From the NCBI RefSeq assembly GCF_023241715.1, contig NZ_JALQCW010000065.1, forward strand, positions 1-64,000: DNA of 64,000 nucleotides, given 5' to 3'. Each line of letters starts with the position of its first letter. The stretch's first letter is position 1. This document shows, in pieces, positions 28,177 through 37,243 of this stretch. A model generated the notes under the pieces. That model saw nothing but the letters and a program-made list of their open reading frames with translations, made no database searches and was not told the origin of the DNA. Both the position numbers and the translations under genes were made by a program. The stretch is from Pseudomonas morbosilactucae (GTDB lineage Bacteria; Pseudomonadota; Gammaproteobacteria; Pseudomonadales; Pseudomonadaceae).

Positions 28177-29649
28177 ATGGCTGCAAATGACGCACGTGCA
28201 AGCAACAAGCCGTTGATCGAAAGGCGTTCGATCGACTACATCCCGGAAGCGGAAAGACACGGTCGTCTATTGAGTCAGTTCACCCTGTGGCTGGGTGCCA
28301 ACCTGCAAATCACCGCGATTGTCACCGGGGCCCTGGCCGTGGTGCTGGGCGGTGATGTGTTCTGGTCGTTGATCGGCTTGCTGATCGGGCAACTGCTCGG
28401 CGGCGGGGTGATGGCGTTGCATGCGGCGCAAGGGCCCAAGCTTGGCCTGCCGCAGATGATTTCCAGCCGCGTGCAGTTCGGTGTTTATGGTGCGGCTATC
28501 CCGATCGTGCTGGTGTGCTTGATGTACCTCGGTTTCACCGCCACCGGAACCGTACTTTCCGGTCAGGCCCTGGGCCAGTTGTTTGGCGTCAGCGACAGCG
28601 TCGGCATCCTGATCTTCGCCAGCGTCATCGTGCTGGTCACGGTGCTCGGGTATCGGGTGATTCACTTCATCGGCCGGGTCGCCAGCGTCATTGGGGTGAT
28701 TGCCTTCGTTTACCTGTTCAGCCGCTTGATGGGCCAGGCGGATATCGGTGCATTGCTGAACATTCGCCACTTCAGTTGGAGCAGCTTCTTGCTCGCGGTG
28801 TCACTGGCGGCCTCCTGGCAGATCGCTTTCGGTCCGTACGTGGCGGACTATTCACGCTACCTGCCGAGCAGTATTTCTTCGGTGAAAACCTTTCTCGCTG
28901 CCGGTGCGGGTTCGGTGATCGGCGCCCAAGTGGCGATGATCCTCGGTGTGTTCGCCGCCGCAACGGCCAATGGGCAATTTGCCGGTCACGAAGTGGCCTA
29001 CATCGTGGGTCTGGGCGGAACCGGTGCTACCGCTGCGTTGCTGTACTTCAGCATCGCGTTCGGCAAGGTCACCATTTCCACGCTGAACTCCTACGGCAGC
29101 TTCATGTGCATTGCGACCGTCATCAGCGGGTTCCGTGGGCACCTGCAGGTATCGCGCTTGCAGCGCCTGATATTCGTGCTGCTGATCGTCGGCACTGCGA
29201 CGCTGATTGCGTTGCTCGGCCAGCACTCGTTCCTCGGCGCGTTCAAGTCTTTCATCCTGTTCCTGCTGGCGTTCTTCACGCCTTGGAGCGCAGTCAACCT
29301 GGTGGATTACTACTGCATCACCCGTGAGCGTTACGACGTACCGGCGCTGGCCGATCCGAACGGTCGCTATGGCCGTTGGAACGTTTTGGGTATCAGCGTC
29401 TATGTCTTCGGGGTGCTGGTGCAGCTGCCGTTTATCTCCACCAAGTTCTATACCGGCCCGCTGGTAGAGACCCTGGGGGGTGTGGATATCTCCTGGATCA
29501 TCGGTCTGGTGATTCCCGCTGCCCTGTATTACGTGTGTGCAAAAAAATGGCACGGTTCCGTGCCCGATCACCTGATTCTGCCGGTCGAGCAGGACAGTGA
29601 TGTTCAGCCTGAAACCCGCGGTGCCGGTCGCGCTGCGGCGCAGGCCTGA
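28177..29649 (+). CDS. NCS1-family permease, probable urocanate transporter (HutTu-like)
   Basis: This 490-residue inner-membrane transporter of the nucleobase:cation symporter-1 (cytosine/purine permease) family has about 12 hydrophobic segments beginning near residue 40. It shows family blocks such as SWQIAFGPYVADYSRYLP and TPWSAVNLVDYYCI. Its place directly after hutU is that of the gene called hutTu in P. fluorescens, reported to bring in urocanate. Specificity cannot be read from sequence, so I leave the symbol open. It should be co-transcribed with hutU. Confidence 0.85.
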   Translation: MAANDARASNKPLIERRSIDYIPEAERHGRLLSQFTLWLGANLQITAIVTGALAVVLGGDVFWSLIGLLIGQLLGGGVMALHAAQGPKLGLPQMISSRVQFGVYGAAIPIVLVCLMYLGFTATGTVLSGQALGQLFGVSDSVGILIFASVIVLVTVLGYRVIHFIGRVASVIGVIAFVYLFSRLMGQADIGALLNIRHFSWSSFLLAVSLAASWQIAFGPYVADYSRYLPSSISSVKTFLAAGAGSVIGAQVAMILGVFAAATANGQFAGHEVAYIVGLGGTGATAALLYFSIAFGKVTISTLNSYGSFMCIATVISGFRGHLQVSRLQRLIFVLLIVGTATLIALLGQHSFLGAFKSFILFLLAFFTPWSAVNLVDYYCITRERYDVPALADPNGRYGRWNVLGISVYVFGVLVQLPFISTKFYTGPLVETLGGVDISWIIGLVIPAALYYVCAKKWHGSVPDHLILPVEQDSDVQPETRGAGRAAAQA

Positions 29650-29717
29650 TTGGACGTGGACAGGGCTGGATGCCTCTTGACTGCCGTAAGCCCATTCATG
29701 ATTAGGAGCGTCACACA

Positions 29718-30683
29718 ATGAGAATGCAAAAGACCCTGCTGACCACGTTGCTGTCCCTAGGCCTGGTGGCCGCATCCGGTGCCCAGGCTGCGGGTTGGTG
29801 CGAGTCGGGCAAGCCGGTGAAATTCGCCGGTTTGAATTGGGAAAGCGGCATGTTGCTGACGGATGTCCTGCAGTTCGTCCTGGAGAAGGGCTACGACTGC
29901 AAGACCGACAGCCTGCCGGGCAACTCCATCACCATGGAGAACGCCCTGAGCAGCAATGACATCCAGATTTTCGCCGAGGAGTGGGTGGGCCGTAGCGAGG
30001 TCTGGAACAAGGCCGAGAAGGCCGGCAAGGTGGTGGGCGTCGGCGCGCCGGTGGTGGGGGCCATCGAAGGCTGGTACGTGCCGCGCTATGTGATCGAAGG
30101 CGATGCCAAGCGCAAGCTGGAAGCCAAGGCCCCGGGGCTGAAAAACATTGCCGACCTGGGCCAGTATTCTGCGGTGTTCAAAGACCCGGAAGAGCCGAGC
30201 AAGGGGCGCTTCTATAACTGCCCGGCCGGCTGGACCTGCGAGCTGGACAACAGCGAGATGCTCAAGAGCTACGGCCTGGAAAGCAGCTACACCAACTTCC
30301 GTCCGGGCACCGGCCCGGCCTTGGATGCGGCGGTGCTGTCGAGCTACAAGCGTGGCGAGCCGATCCTTTTCTACTACTGGTCGCCAACCCCGCTGATGGG
30401 CCAGGTGGACCTGGTCAAGCTCGATGAAAAGCCTGGCGTGGACAAGAGCGTGAGCATCAAGGTCGGTCTGTCCAAGACCTTCCACGAACAGGCCCCGGAA
30501 CTGGTGGCCGTGCTGGAGAAGGCCAACCTGCCGATCGACCTGCTCAACCAGAACCTGGCGCGCATGACCAAGGAGCGCATCGAGTCGCCGAAACTGGCGA
30601 AAATCTTCCTCAAGGAACACCCTGAAGTCTGGCACCCCTGGGTGAGTGAAGAGGCCGCCAAGAAAATCGACGCAGCCTTGTAG
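29718..30683 (+). CDS. hutX: Histidine ABC transporter substrate-binding protein HutX
   Basis: This 321-residue periplasmic protein has a clear signal peptide ending near AQA-AGW. The mature part belongs to the OpuAC/ProX-type family of glycine-betaine-like receptors, with motifs such as FAGLNWESGMLLTDV and YYWSPTPLMG. In the hut cluster such proteins carry histidine to the HutWV transporter. AGGAG nine bases upstream supports the start. It is followed after about 70 bp by hutW. Confidence 0.88.
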   Translation: MRMQKTLLTTLLSLGLVAASGAQAAGWCESGKPVKFAGLNWESGMLLTDVLQFVLEKGYDCKTDSLPGNSITMENALSSNDIQIFAEEWVGRSEVWNKAEKAGKVVGVGAPVVGAIEGWYVPRYVIEGDAKRKLEAKAPGLKNIADLGQYSAVFKDPEEPSKGRFYNCPAGWTCELDNSEMLKSYGLESSYTNFRPGTGPALDAAVLSSYKRGEPILFYYWSPTPLMGQVDLVKLDEKPGVDKSVSIKVGLSKTFHEQAPELVAVLEKANLPIDLLNQNLARMTKERIESPKLAKIFLKEHPEVWHPWVSEEAAKKIDAAL

Positions 30684-30753
30684 GCCGGATTTTTCCGGCG
30701 GTCCGCAAGGGCCGTCGGATGCGGCGCCACACCCCTTTGATCGAGAGCCTCCT

Positions 30754-31605
30754 ATGTTTCCTGAAAGCTTCACCTTTTCCATCGCCGACTGGGTCAACGG
30801 CTGGGTCGACTCCCTGGTGACCAATTACGGCGACGTGTTCCGGCACATCTCCGACACCTTGTTGTGGGCCATCGTCAACCTCGAAGGGATGCTGCGCGCA
30901 GCGCCCTGGTGGCTGATGCTGGCGATCGTCGGTGTGGTGGCCTGGCACTCGACCCGCAAGCTGGTGACCACGGCGGTGATTGTCGGCTTGCTGTTCCTGG
31001 TGGGCGCGGTGGGGCTCTGGGACAAGCTGATGCAAACCCTGGCGCTGATGCTGGTGGCCACGCTGATTTCGGTGCTGATCGGCATTCCCCTGGGAATCCT
31101 CTCGGCCCGCAGCAACCGCCTGCGTTCGGTGCTGATGCCGTTGCTGGACATCATGCAGACCATGCCCAGCTTCGTGTACCTGATCCCGGTGCTGATGCTG
31201 TTCGGCCTGGGCAAGGTGCCGGCGATTTTTGCCACGGTGATCTACGCTGCGCCGCCGCTGATCCGCCTCACCGACCTGGGCATTCGCCAGGTGGACGGTG
31301 AAGTCATGGAAGCCATCAACGCCTTTGGCGCCAACCGCTGGCAGCAGCTGTTCGGTGTGCAACTGCCCTTGGCCCTGCCGAGCATCATGGCCGGGATCAA
31401 CCAGACCACCATGATGGCCCTGTCGATGGTGGTGATCGCCTCGATGATCGGTGCCCGTGGCCTGGGCGAGGATGTACTGGTGGGGATTCAGACCCTCAAC
31501 GTCGGGCGCGGCCTGGAAGCCGGGCTGGCGATCGTGATTCTGGCGGTGGTGATCGACCGCATTACCCAGGCCTACGGTCGGCCACGCCATGAGGTGAACA
31601 AATGA
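30754..31605 (+). CDS. hutW: Histidine ABC transporter permease HutW
   Basis: This ProW-type inner-membrane permease has several membrane segments from about residue 45 and the EAA-loop region EAINAFGANRWQQLFGVQLPLALP that docks the ATPase. The start is the ATG before FPESFTFSI, giving 283 residues, rather than codons further upstream that run into the hutX end. Its stop overlaps the hutV ATG by 4 bp (ATGA), which keeps permease and ATPase output matched. Confidence 0.9.
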   Translation: MFPESFTFSIADWVNGWVDSLVTNYGDVFRHISDTLLWAIVNLEGMLRAAPWWLMLAIVGVVAWHSTRKLVTTAVIVGLLFLVGAVGLWDKLMQTLALMLVATLISVLIGIPLGILSARSNRLRSVLMPLLDIMQTMPSFVYLIPVLMLFGLGKVPAIFATVIYAAPPLIRLTDLGIRQVDGEVMEAINAFGANRWQQLFGVQLPLALPSIMAGINQTTMMALSMVVIASMIGARGLGEDVLVGIQTLNVGRGLEAGLAIVILAVVIDRITQAYGRPRHEVNK

Positions 31606-32432
31606 GCAACCCAGCCATCAGCAAGATCGAAGTCAAAAACGTATTCAAGATTTTCGGCAACCGTTCCGCCGAGGCGCTGGCGATGATTGGCCAGGGCAAG
31701 ACAAAGGACCAGGTGCTGGCTGAAACCGGCTGTGTGGTCGGGGTCAACGACCTGTCCCTGAGCATCGGCACGGGCGAGATTTTCGTCATCATGGGCCTTT
31801 CCGGTTCCGGCAAGTCGACCCTGGTGCGCCACTTCAACCGCCTGATCGACCCCACCAGCGGCGCGATCCTGGTGGACGGCGAGGACATCCTGCAATACGA
31901 CATGGAGGCCCTGCGCCAATTCCGCCGGCACAAGATCAGCATGGTGTTCCAGAGCTTCGGCCTGCTGCCCCATCGCAACGTCCAGGACAATGTGGCGTAC
32001 GGCCTCAAGGTGCGTGGCGAGAGCAAAGAAGTCTGCGCCGAGCGGGCGCTGCACTGGATCAACACCGTGGGCCTCAAGGGCTACGAGAAGAAGTACCCGC
32101 ACCAGCTGTCTGGCGGCATGCGCCAGCGGGTCGGCCTGGCCCGGGCCCTGGCGGCGGACACTGACATCATTCTGATGGACGAGGCCTTTAGTGCCCTGGA
32201 CCCGCTGATCCGCGCCGAAATGCAGGACCAGTTGCTGGAGCTGCAGAAGACCCTGCACAAGACCATCGTGTTTATCACCCACGATCTGGATGAGGCCGTG
32301 CGCATCGGCAACCGCATCGCGATCCTCAAGGATGGCCGGCTGATCCAGGTCGGCACGCCGAAAGAGATCCTGCATTCGCCGGCGGATGAATACGTCGACC
32401 GTTTCGTCCAGCGCCGCGCTGCCACCGTGTAG
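31602..32432 (+). CDS. hutV: Histidine ABC transporter ATP-binding protein HutV
   Basis: This 276-residue ABC ATPase of the ProV/OpuAA type powers HutXW. Walker A is GLSGSGKST (about residue 67), the signature is LSGGMRQRVGLARAL (about 168) and Walker B is IILMDEAFSALD. An N-terminal extension before the core (FKIFGNRSAEALAMI) is typical of betaine-type ATPases. No C-terminal CBS domains are present, in contrast to ProV. A REP element overlaps and follows its stop. Confidence 0.92.
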   Translation: MSNPAISKIEVKNVFKIFGNRSAEALAMIGQGKTKDQVLAETGCVVGVNDLSLSIGTGEIFVIMGLSGSGKSTLVRHFNRLIDPTSGAILVDGEDILQYDMEALRQFRRHKISMVFQSFGLLPHRNVQDNVAYGLKVRGESKEVCAERALHWINTVGLKGYEKKYPHQLSGGMRQRVGLARALAADTDIILMDEAFSALDPLIRAEMQDQLLELQKTLHKTIVFITHDLDEAVRIGNRIAILKDGRLIQVGTPKEILHSPADEYVDRFVQRRAATV

Positions 32433-32455
32433 GAGCCGGCTTGCCGGCGAAAGGT
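32431..32455 (+). repeat. REP element after hutV
   Basis: TAGGAGCCGGCTTGCCGGCGAA is a standard REP unit; its first bases include the hutV stop codon. It lies inside the hut operon and may protect the upstream mRNA. Confidence 0.75.
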
Positions 32456-32501
32456 CCGGCAAAGCGGTACAGAACCCAAGGTTTGCATGAAGAGGTCCAC
32501 G

Positions 32502-34023
32502 ATGTCCCAGGCTGAAAAAATCGTCATCGCCAACGCCCCTCTGGGGTGGCAGGAGGTGGTCGCCGTTGCCCGTCATGGCGCACAGCTCGAGCTGTCGGCC
32601 GCGGCCTGGGCGCGGATCGACAACGCCCAGGCGATCGTCCAGCGCATCGTCGCCAGCGGCGAGCGCGCCTATGGCGTGAACACCGGCCTGGGTGCGCTGT
32701 GCAATGTGTCCCTGCAAGGCGAGCAACTCAGCCAACTGTCGCGCAACACCCTGCTCAGCCATGCCTGTGGCGTGGGCGCGCCCCTGGCTGACGAACAAAC
32801 CCGGGCGATCCTCTGCGCCGCCATCCTCAATTACAGCCACGGCAAGTCCGGCATCCATCGGCAGGTGGTCGCGGCCCTGCTGGCCTTGCTCAATCGGGGC
32901 ATCACCCCGCAAGTGCCGTCTCAGGGCTCGGTGGGTTACCTGACTCACATGGCCCACATCAGCATCTGCTTGCTGGGGGTGGGGCAGGTGAGTTACCGCG
33001 GGCAAGTGGTCAGCGCCGCCCAGGCCCTGGCCGAAGAGGGGCTGGAGCCTGTGCAACTGGGGGCCAAGGACGGCCTGTGCCTGGTCAATGGTACGCCGTG
33101 CATGACCGGCCTCAGTTGCCTGGCCCTGGCCGACGCCCACCGCCTGCTGCAATGGGCCGACGTGATCGGTGCCATGAGTTTCGAGGCCCAGCGCGGGCAG
33201 ATCGCGGCGTTTGATGCAGAGATCATCGCCCTCAAGCCGCACCCGGGCATGCAGCGCGTGGGCGATAACGTACGGGCGTTGCTGGCGGGCAGCGAAGTCA
33301 TCGCCGCCAGCCTGGGGATTCGTACCCAGATGCTCTGAGCATCCGTTCCATTCCCCAGGTGCACGGCGCCGCCCGGGACCAATTGGCCCATGCCACGGCG
33401 CAGATCGAGACCGAGCTCAATGCCGCCACGGATAACCCGTTGCTGCTGGGTACGCCGGAGCGTTACCGGGTCATGTCCCAGGCCAACCCCCATGGCAGTC
33501 GGTGGCCCTGGCGGCAGACTTGCTGGCGATTGCCATGGCCGAGATCGGCTCGATTGCCGAGCGCCGCCTGGATCGCCTGATCAACCCTCACGTCAGCGGC
33601 TTGCCGGCGTTTTTGGTGAGCAACCCCGGGGTCAATTCCGGAATGATGATCGTGCAGTACGTGGCCGCCTCGTTGTGCGCGGAAAACCGCCAACTGGCAC
33701 AGCCGGCAGTGCTCGACAATTACGTCACCTCCGGGTTGCAGGAGGACCATTTGAGCCTGGGCACCAATGCCGCCTTGAAGCTGTTGCGGGCCCTGGAGAA
33801 CTGCACGCAGATCCTCGCCATCGAGTACCTGCTGGCGGCCCAGGCGTTCGAGTTTCTCAAGACCCAGCGCTTTGGCGCAGGCACCGACATCGCGTGGCGG
33901 CTGTTGCGCGAGCAGGTGCCGCCCTATGACCAGGACCGCTGGCTGGCGCCAGACATCGCCTGTGCGGCCGCGTTGCTCAAAGACCCGGCTGCGCTGCAGC
34001 GGGCATTACCCCATGTGCACTGA
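32502..34023 (+). pseudogene. HutH1, ammonia-lyase-like paralogue lacking the MIO triad; two frameshifts as sequenced
   Basis: This belongs to the histidine/phenylalanine ammonia-lyase fold, but GSVG (residues 142-145) is followed directly by YLTHMAHI. The HutH2 sequence has GSVG-ASG-DLAPLAHM, so the three residues that form the MIO electrophile are absent. Other lyase landmarks remain: AYGVNTGLG, SHACGVG, LVNGTP, LQEDHLSLG. Two single-base deletions break the frame: a G missing near 33328 (CAGGAT reads CAGAT) and a C missing after 33496 (GGCCAG reads GGCAG). With both restored the product has 507 residues. AGAGG six bases before supports the start. It corresponds to hutH1 of P. fluorescens, which I recall as dispensable for growth on histidine. 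Confidence 0.88.
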
Positions 34024-34145
34024 ATAGAACCCGACCATCGCCAGCGTGCCAAGGCGCCACAGCTCAAAAAAGCCTGTGGCGACGGATAACGGAAGCTTCC
34101 GGAGCGACTGGCAGTTATTACAAAACTCTCAAAAGGAGCATGAAT

Positions 34146-35678
34146 GTGACTGCGCTTAACCTGATTCCCGGCCAACTGACCCTGGCCCAACTGCGTGCCA
34201 TCTACCAGCAGCCGACCCGCCTGACCCTGGACGACAGCGCCTCGGCGCAAATCGATGCCAGCGTCGCCTGCGTCGAGCAGATCCTGGCCGAGAATCGCAC
34301 CGCCTATGGCATCAACACCGGTTTTGGCTTGCTGGCCTCGACCCGGATTGCCAGTGACGACCTGGAAAACCTCCAGCGTTCCCTGGTGCTGTCCCACGCC
34401 GCCGGTGTCGGGCAGCCCCTCAGCGACGACCTGGTGCGCTTGATCATGGTACTCAAGGTCAACAGCCTGAGCCGTGGTTTTTCCGGGATCCGCCGCGTGG
34501 TGATCGACGCCTTGCTGGCGCTGATCAACGCCGAGGTTTACCCGCACATTCCGCTCAAGGGGTCGGTGGGCGCGTCCGGCGACCTGGCGCCGCTGGCCCA
34601 CATGTCCCTGGTGCTGCTGGGGGAGGGCAAGGCCCGCTACAAAGGTGAGTGGCTGGACGCCACCGCCGCGCTGGAAGTGGCCGGCCTGAAGCCGCTGACC
34701 CTGGCGGCCAAGGAAGGCCTGGCGCTGCTCAACGGCACCCAAGTGTCCACGGCGTTCGCTTTGCGCGGCCTGTTTGAAGGTGAAGACCTGTTCGCCGGCG
34801 CCCTGGTGTGCGGCGGCCTGACCGTGGAAGCGGTGCTGGGCTCGCGCTCGCCGTTCGACGCGCGGATCCATGCCGCTCGCGGCCAGCGCGGGCAGATCGA
34901 TTCGGCTGCGGCCTATCGCGACCTGCTCGGCGACAGCAGCCAGGTGTCCCAGTCGCACCAGAACTGCGACAAGGTCCAAGACCCGTACTCCCTGCGTTGC
35001 CAGCCGCAAGTGATGGGTGCCTGCCTGACCCAATTCCGCCAGGCCGCTGAAGTGCTGGTGGTCGAAGCCAACGCCGTGTCGGATAACCCGCTGGTGTTCG
35101 CGGCCGAAGGCGATGTGATTTCCGGTGGCAACTTCCACGCCGAACCGGTGGCCATGGCGGCGGACAACATGGCCCTGGCCATTGCCGAGATCGGTTCCCT
35201 GAGCGAGCGCCGCATCTCCCTGATGATGGACAAGCACATGTCCCAGTTGCCGCCGTTCCTGGTGGGCAATGGTGGGGTGAACTCGGGCTTCATGATTGCC
35301 CAGGTCACCGCGGCGGCACTGGCCAGCGAGAACAAGGCGCTGTCCCATCCCCATTCGGTGGACAGCATCCCGACCTCCGCCAACCAGGAAGACCACGTGT
35401 CCATGGCCCCGGCTGCCGGCAAACGCCTGTGGGACATGGCCGAAAACACCCGTGGCGTACTGGCGGTGGAATGGCTGGCGGCGTGCCAGGGCCTGGACCT
35501 GCGCGAAGGCCTGAAGACCTCCACCAAGCTGGAACAGGCCCGCAGCATCCTGCGTGAGCAGGTGGCGTTCTATGAGAAGGACCGTTTCTTCGCGCCGGAC
35601 ATCAACGCCGCGAGCGAACTGCTGGCCAGCCGCTGCCTGAATGAATTGGTCCCGGCCAAGCTGCTGCCAAGCCTGTAA
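34146..35678 (+). CDS. hutH: Histidine ammonia-lyase HutH2
   Basis: It removes ammonia from histidine to give urocanate, the first step of the pathway. The MIO-forming Ala143-Ser144-Gly145 lies in GSVGASGDLAPLAHM. Other active-site parts are AYGINTGFG, SHAAGVG, LLNGTQ, VQDPYSLRCQPQ and NQEDHVSMA. The start is taken as the GTG at 34146: AGGAG is seven bases away, while the ATG at 34140 is only one base from it and cannot use it. This gives 510 residues, the standard length. It is the intact, catalytically complete lyase of the cluster. Confidence 0.95.
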   Translation: MTALNLIPGQLTLAQLRAIYQQPTRLTLDDSASAQIDASVACVEQILAENRTAYGINTGFGLLASTRIASDDLENLQRSLVLSHAAGVGQPLSDDLVRLIMVLKVNSLSRGFSGIRRVVIDALLALINAEVYPHIPLKGSVGASGDLAPLAHMSLVLLGEGKARYKGEWLDATAALEVAGLKPLTLAAKEGLALLNGTQVSTAFALRGLFEGEDLFAGALVCGGLTVEAVLGSRSPFDARIHAARGQRGQIDSAAAYRDLLGDSSQVSQSHQNCDKVQDPYSLRCQPQVMGACLTQFRQAAEVLVVEANAVSDNPLVFAAEGDVISGGNFHAEPVAMAADNMALAIAEIGSLSERRISLMMDKHMSQLPPFLVGNGGVNSGFMIAQVTAAALASENKALSHPHSVDSIPTSANQEDHVSMAPAAGKRLWDMAENTRGVLAVEWLAACQGLDLREGLKTSTKLEQARSILREQVAFYEKDRFFAPDINAASELLASRCLNELVPAKLLPSL

Positions 35679-35691
35679 CTGCACCACCCTC

Positions 35692-35788
35692 CTGTAGGAG
35701 CCGGCGTGCCGGCGATCCGCACAACGCGGTGTGCCCGCCACACCGCCATCGCCGGCAAGAGCTGGGTGCCCAGCCGGCTCCTACACGT
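35692..35788. repeat. REPIN (inverted REP pair) between hutH and hutT
   Basis: A forward unit GTAGGAGCCGGCGTGCCGGCGAT at 35694-35716 faces an inverted unit ATCGCCGGCAAGAGCTGGGT...GGCTCCTAC ending at 35786. The roughly 30 bases between them complete a REPIN-like folding unit inside the hut operon. Confidence 0.7.
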
Positions 35789-35798
35789 TTCTCGGGAT

Positions 35799-35806
35799 AA
35801 CAATAA
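35799..35806 (+). promoter_or_regulatory. Possible Hfq/Crc (CA-motif) target before hutT
   Basis: AACAATAA fits the A-rich CA motif used by Hfq/Crc in pseudomonads. It lies 13 bases before the hutT start, next to the GGAAGAG ribosome site, where binding would block translation under catabolite repression. Confidence 0.45.
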
Positions 35807-35819
35807 ATAAGGAAGAGAA

Positions 35820-37228
35820 ATGCACCAGCAAGAGAAGGGTTTGAAACGCGGGCTGTCTGCCCGACATATTCGCTTTATGGCACTGGGGTCGGCGATCGGC
35901 ACCGGGCTGTTCTACGGTTCTGCCTCGGCCATCCAAATGGCGGCCCGGCGGTGCTCCTGGCCTACTTGATCGGTGGCGCCGCGGTGTTCATGGTGATGCG
36001 CGCCCTTGGCGAAATGGCCGTGCACAACCCGGTGTCCGGCTCGTTCGGTCAGTACGCCAGCACCTACCTGGGGCCCATGGCCGGCTTTATCCTCGGCTGG
36101 ACCTACGCCTTTGAAATGATCATCGTCTGCCTGGCCGACGTCACCGCCTTCGGCATCTACATGGGGTTCTGGTTTCCCGAGGTGGCCCGCTGGGTCTGGG
36201 TGCTGGGCATTGTCTTTCTGATCGGCGGCCTGAACCTGTGCAACGTCAAAGTCTTTGGCGAAATGGAGTTCTGGCTGTCGTTGCTCAAGGTCGGCGCCAT
36301 CGTCGCGATGATCCTCGGCGGCTTCGGCATCATGCTGTTCGGCATTCATTCGGCGGGCGAGACTCAGGCTGGCGGCCTGAGCAACCTGTGGGCCCACGGC
36401 GGCTTCATGCCCAACGGCATCGGCGGTCTGATTGCCTCCCTGGCGGTGGTGATGTTCGCCTTTGGTGGCATCGAAATCATCGGCATCACCGCCGGTGAAG
36501 CCAAGGACCCACAGCGGGTCATCCCCAAGGCGATCAACGCCGTGCCGCTGCGCATCCTGTTGTTCTACGTGCTGACGCTGTTTGTGCTGATGGCCATCTA
36601 CCCGTGGCCGCAGATCGGCAGCCAGGGCAGCCCGTTCGTGCAGATATTCAACAACCTGGGCATCGGCTCGGCGGCGACCATCCTCAATATCGTGGTGATC
36701 TCGGCGGCGGTCTCGGCCATCAACAGCGACATCTTCGGTGCCGGCCGCATGATGTACGGCCTGGCCCAGCAAGGGCAGGCGCCCAAAGGGTTTGCCCAGT
36801 TGTCGAAACAGGGCGTGCCGTGGATGACCGTGGTGGTGATGGGCGCGGCTTTGTTGGGTGGCGTGCTGCTCAACTACCTGATTCCGGAAAACGTGTTCCT
36901 GCTGATTGCCTCGATTGCCACCTTCGCCACGGTCTGGGTGTGGCTGATGATTCTGTTCACTCAGGTGGCCATGCGTCGCTCGATGAGCAAGGAGCAAGTC
37001 GCCGAGCTGAAATTCCCGGTACCGTTCTGGCCCTATGCGCCAGCGGCGGCCATCGTGTTCATGCTGTTTGTATTTGGCGTGCTGGGTTATTTCCCCGACA
37101 CCCAGGCCGCCCTGATTGTCGGCGCCGTGTGGATCGTGCTGCTGGTGATTGCCTATCTGCTGTGGGTCAAGCCTGCAGCCGGGCAAGCCGCCAGGGTTCA
37201 CCGCGACCCGGCTTTGTCTCACCGTTAA
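35820..37228 (+). pseudogene. hutT: Amino-acid permease HutT, frameshifted as sequenced
   Basis: This is an APC-superfamily amino acid permease (AAT/ProY type), in this position the histidine transporter of the cluster. The N-terminal 40 residues (GLKRGLSARHIRFMALGSAIGTGLF) are typical. The frame then breaks near 35942, where GCGGGCCCG reads GCGGCCCG with one G lost. The rest (LLAYLIGGAAVFMVMRALGEM to the end) continues in the next frame with all the expected membrane segments. Restoring the base gives 469 residues, the family length. Either an assembly error or a very recent mutation. Confidence 0.9.
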
Positions 37229-37243
37229 CTTATGGAGGCGTTG

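Noticed and set aside
28177..29649. Permease after hutU as a cytosine transporter with a codA partner
   Set aside because: No deaminase gene is nearby; the position in the hut operon fits urocanate transport better.
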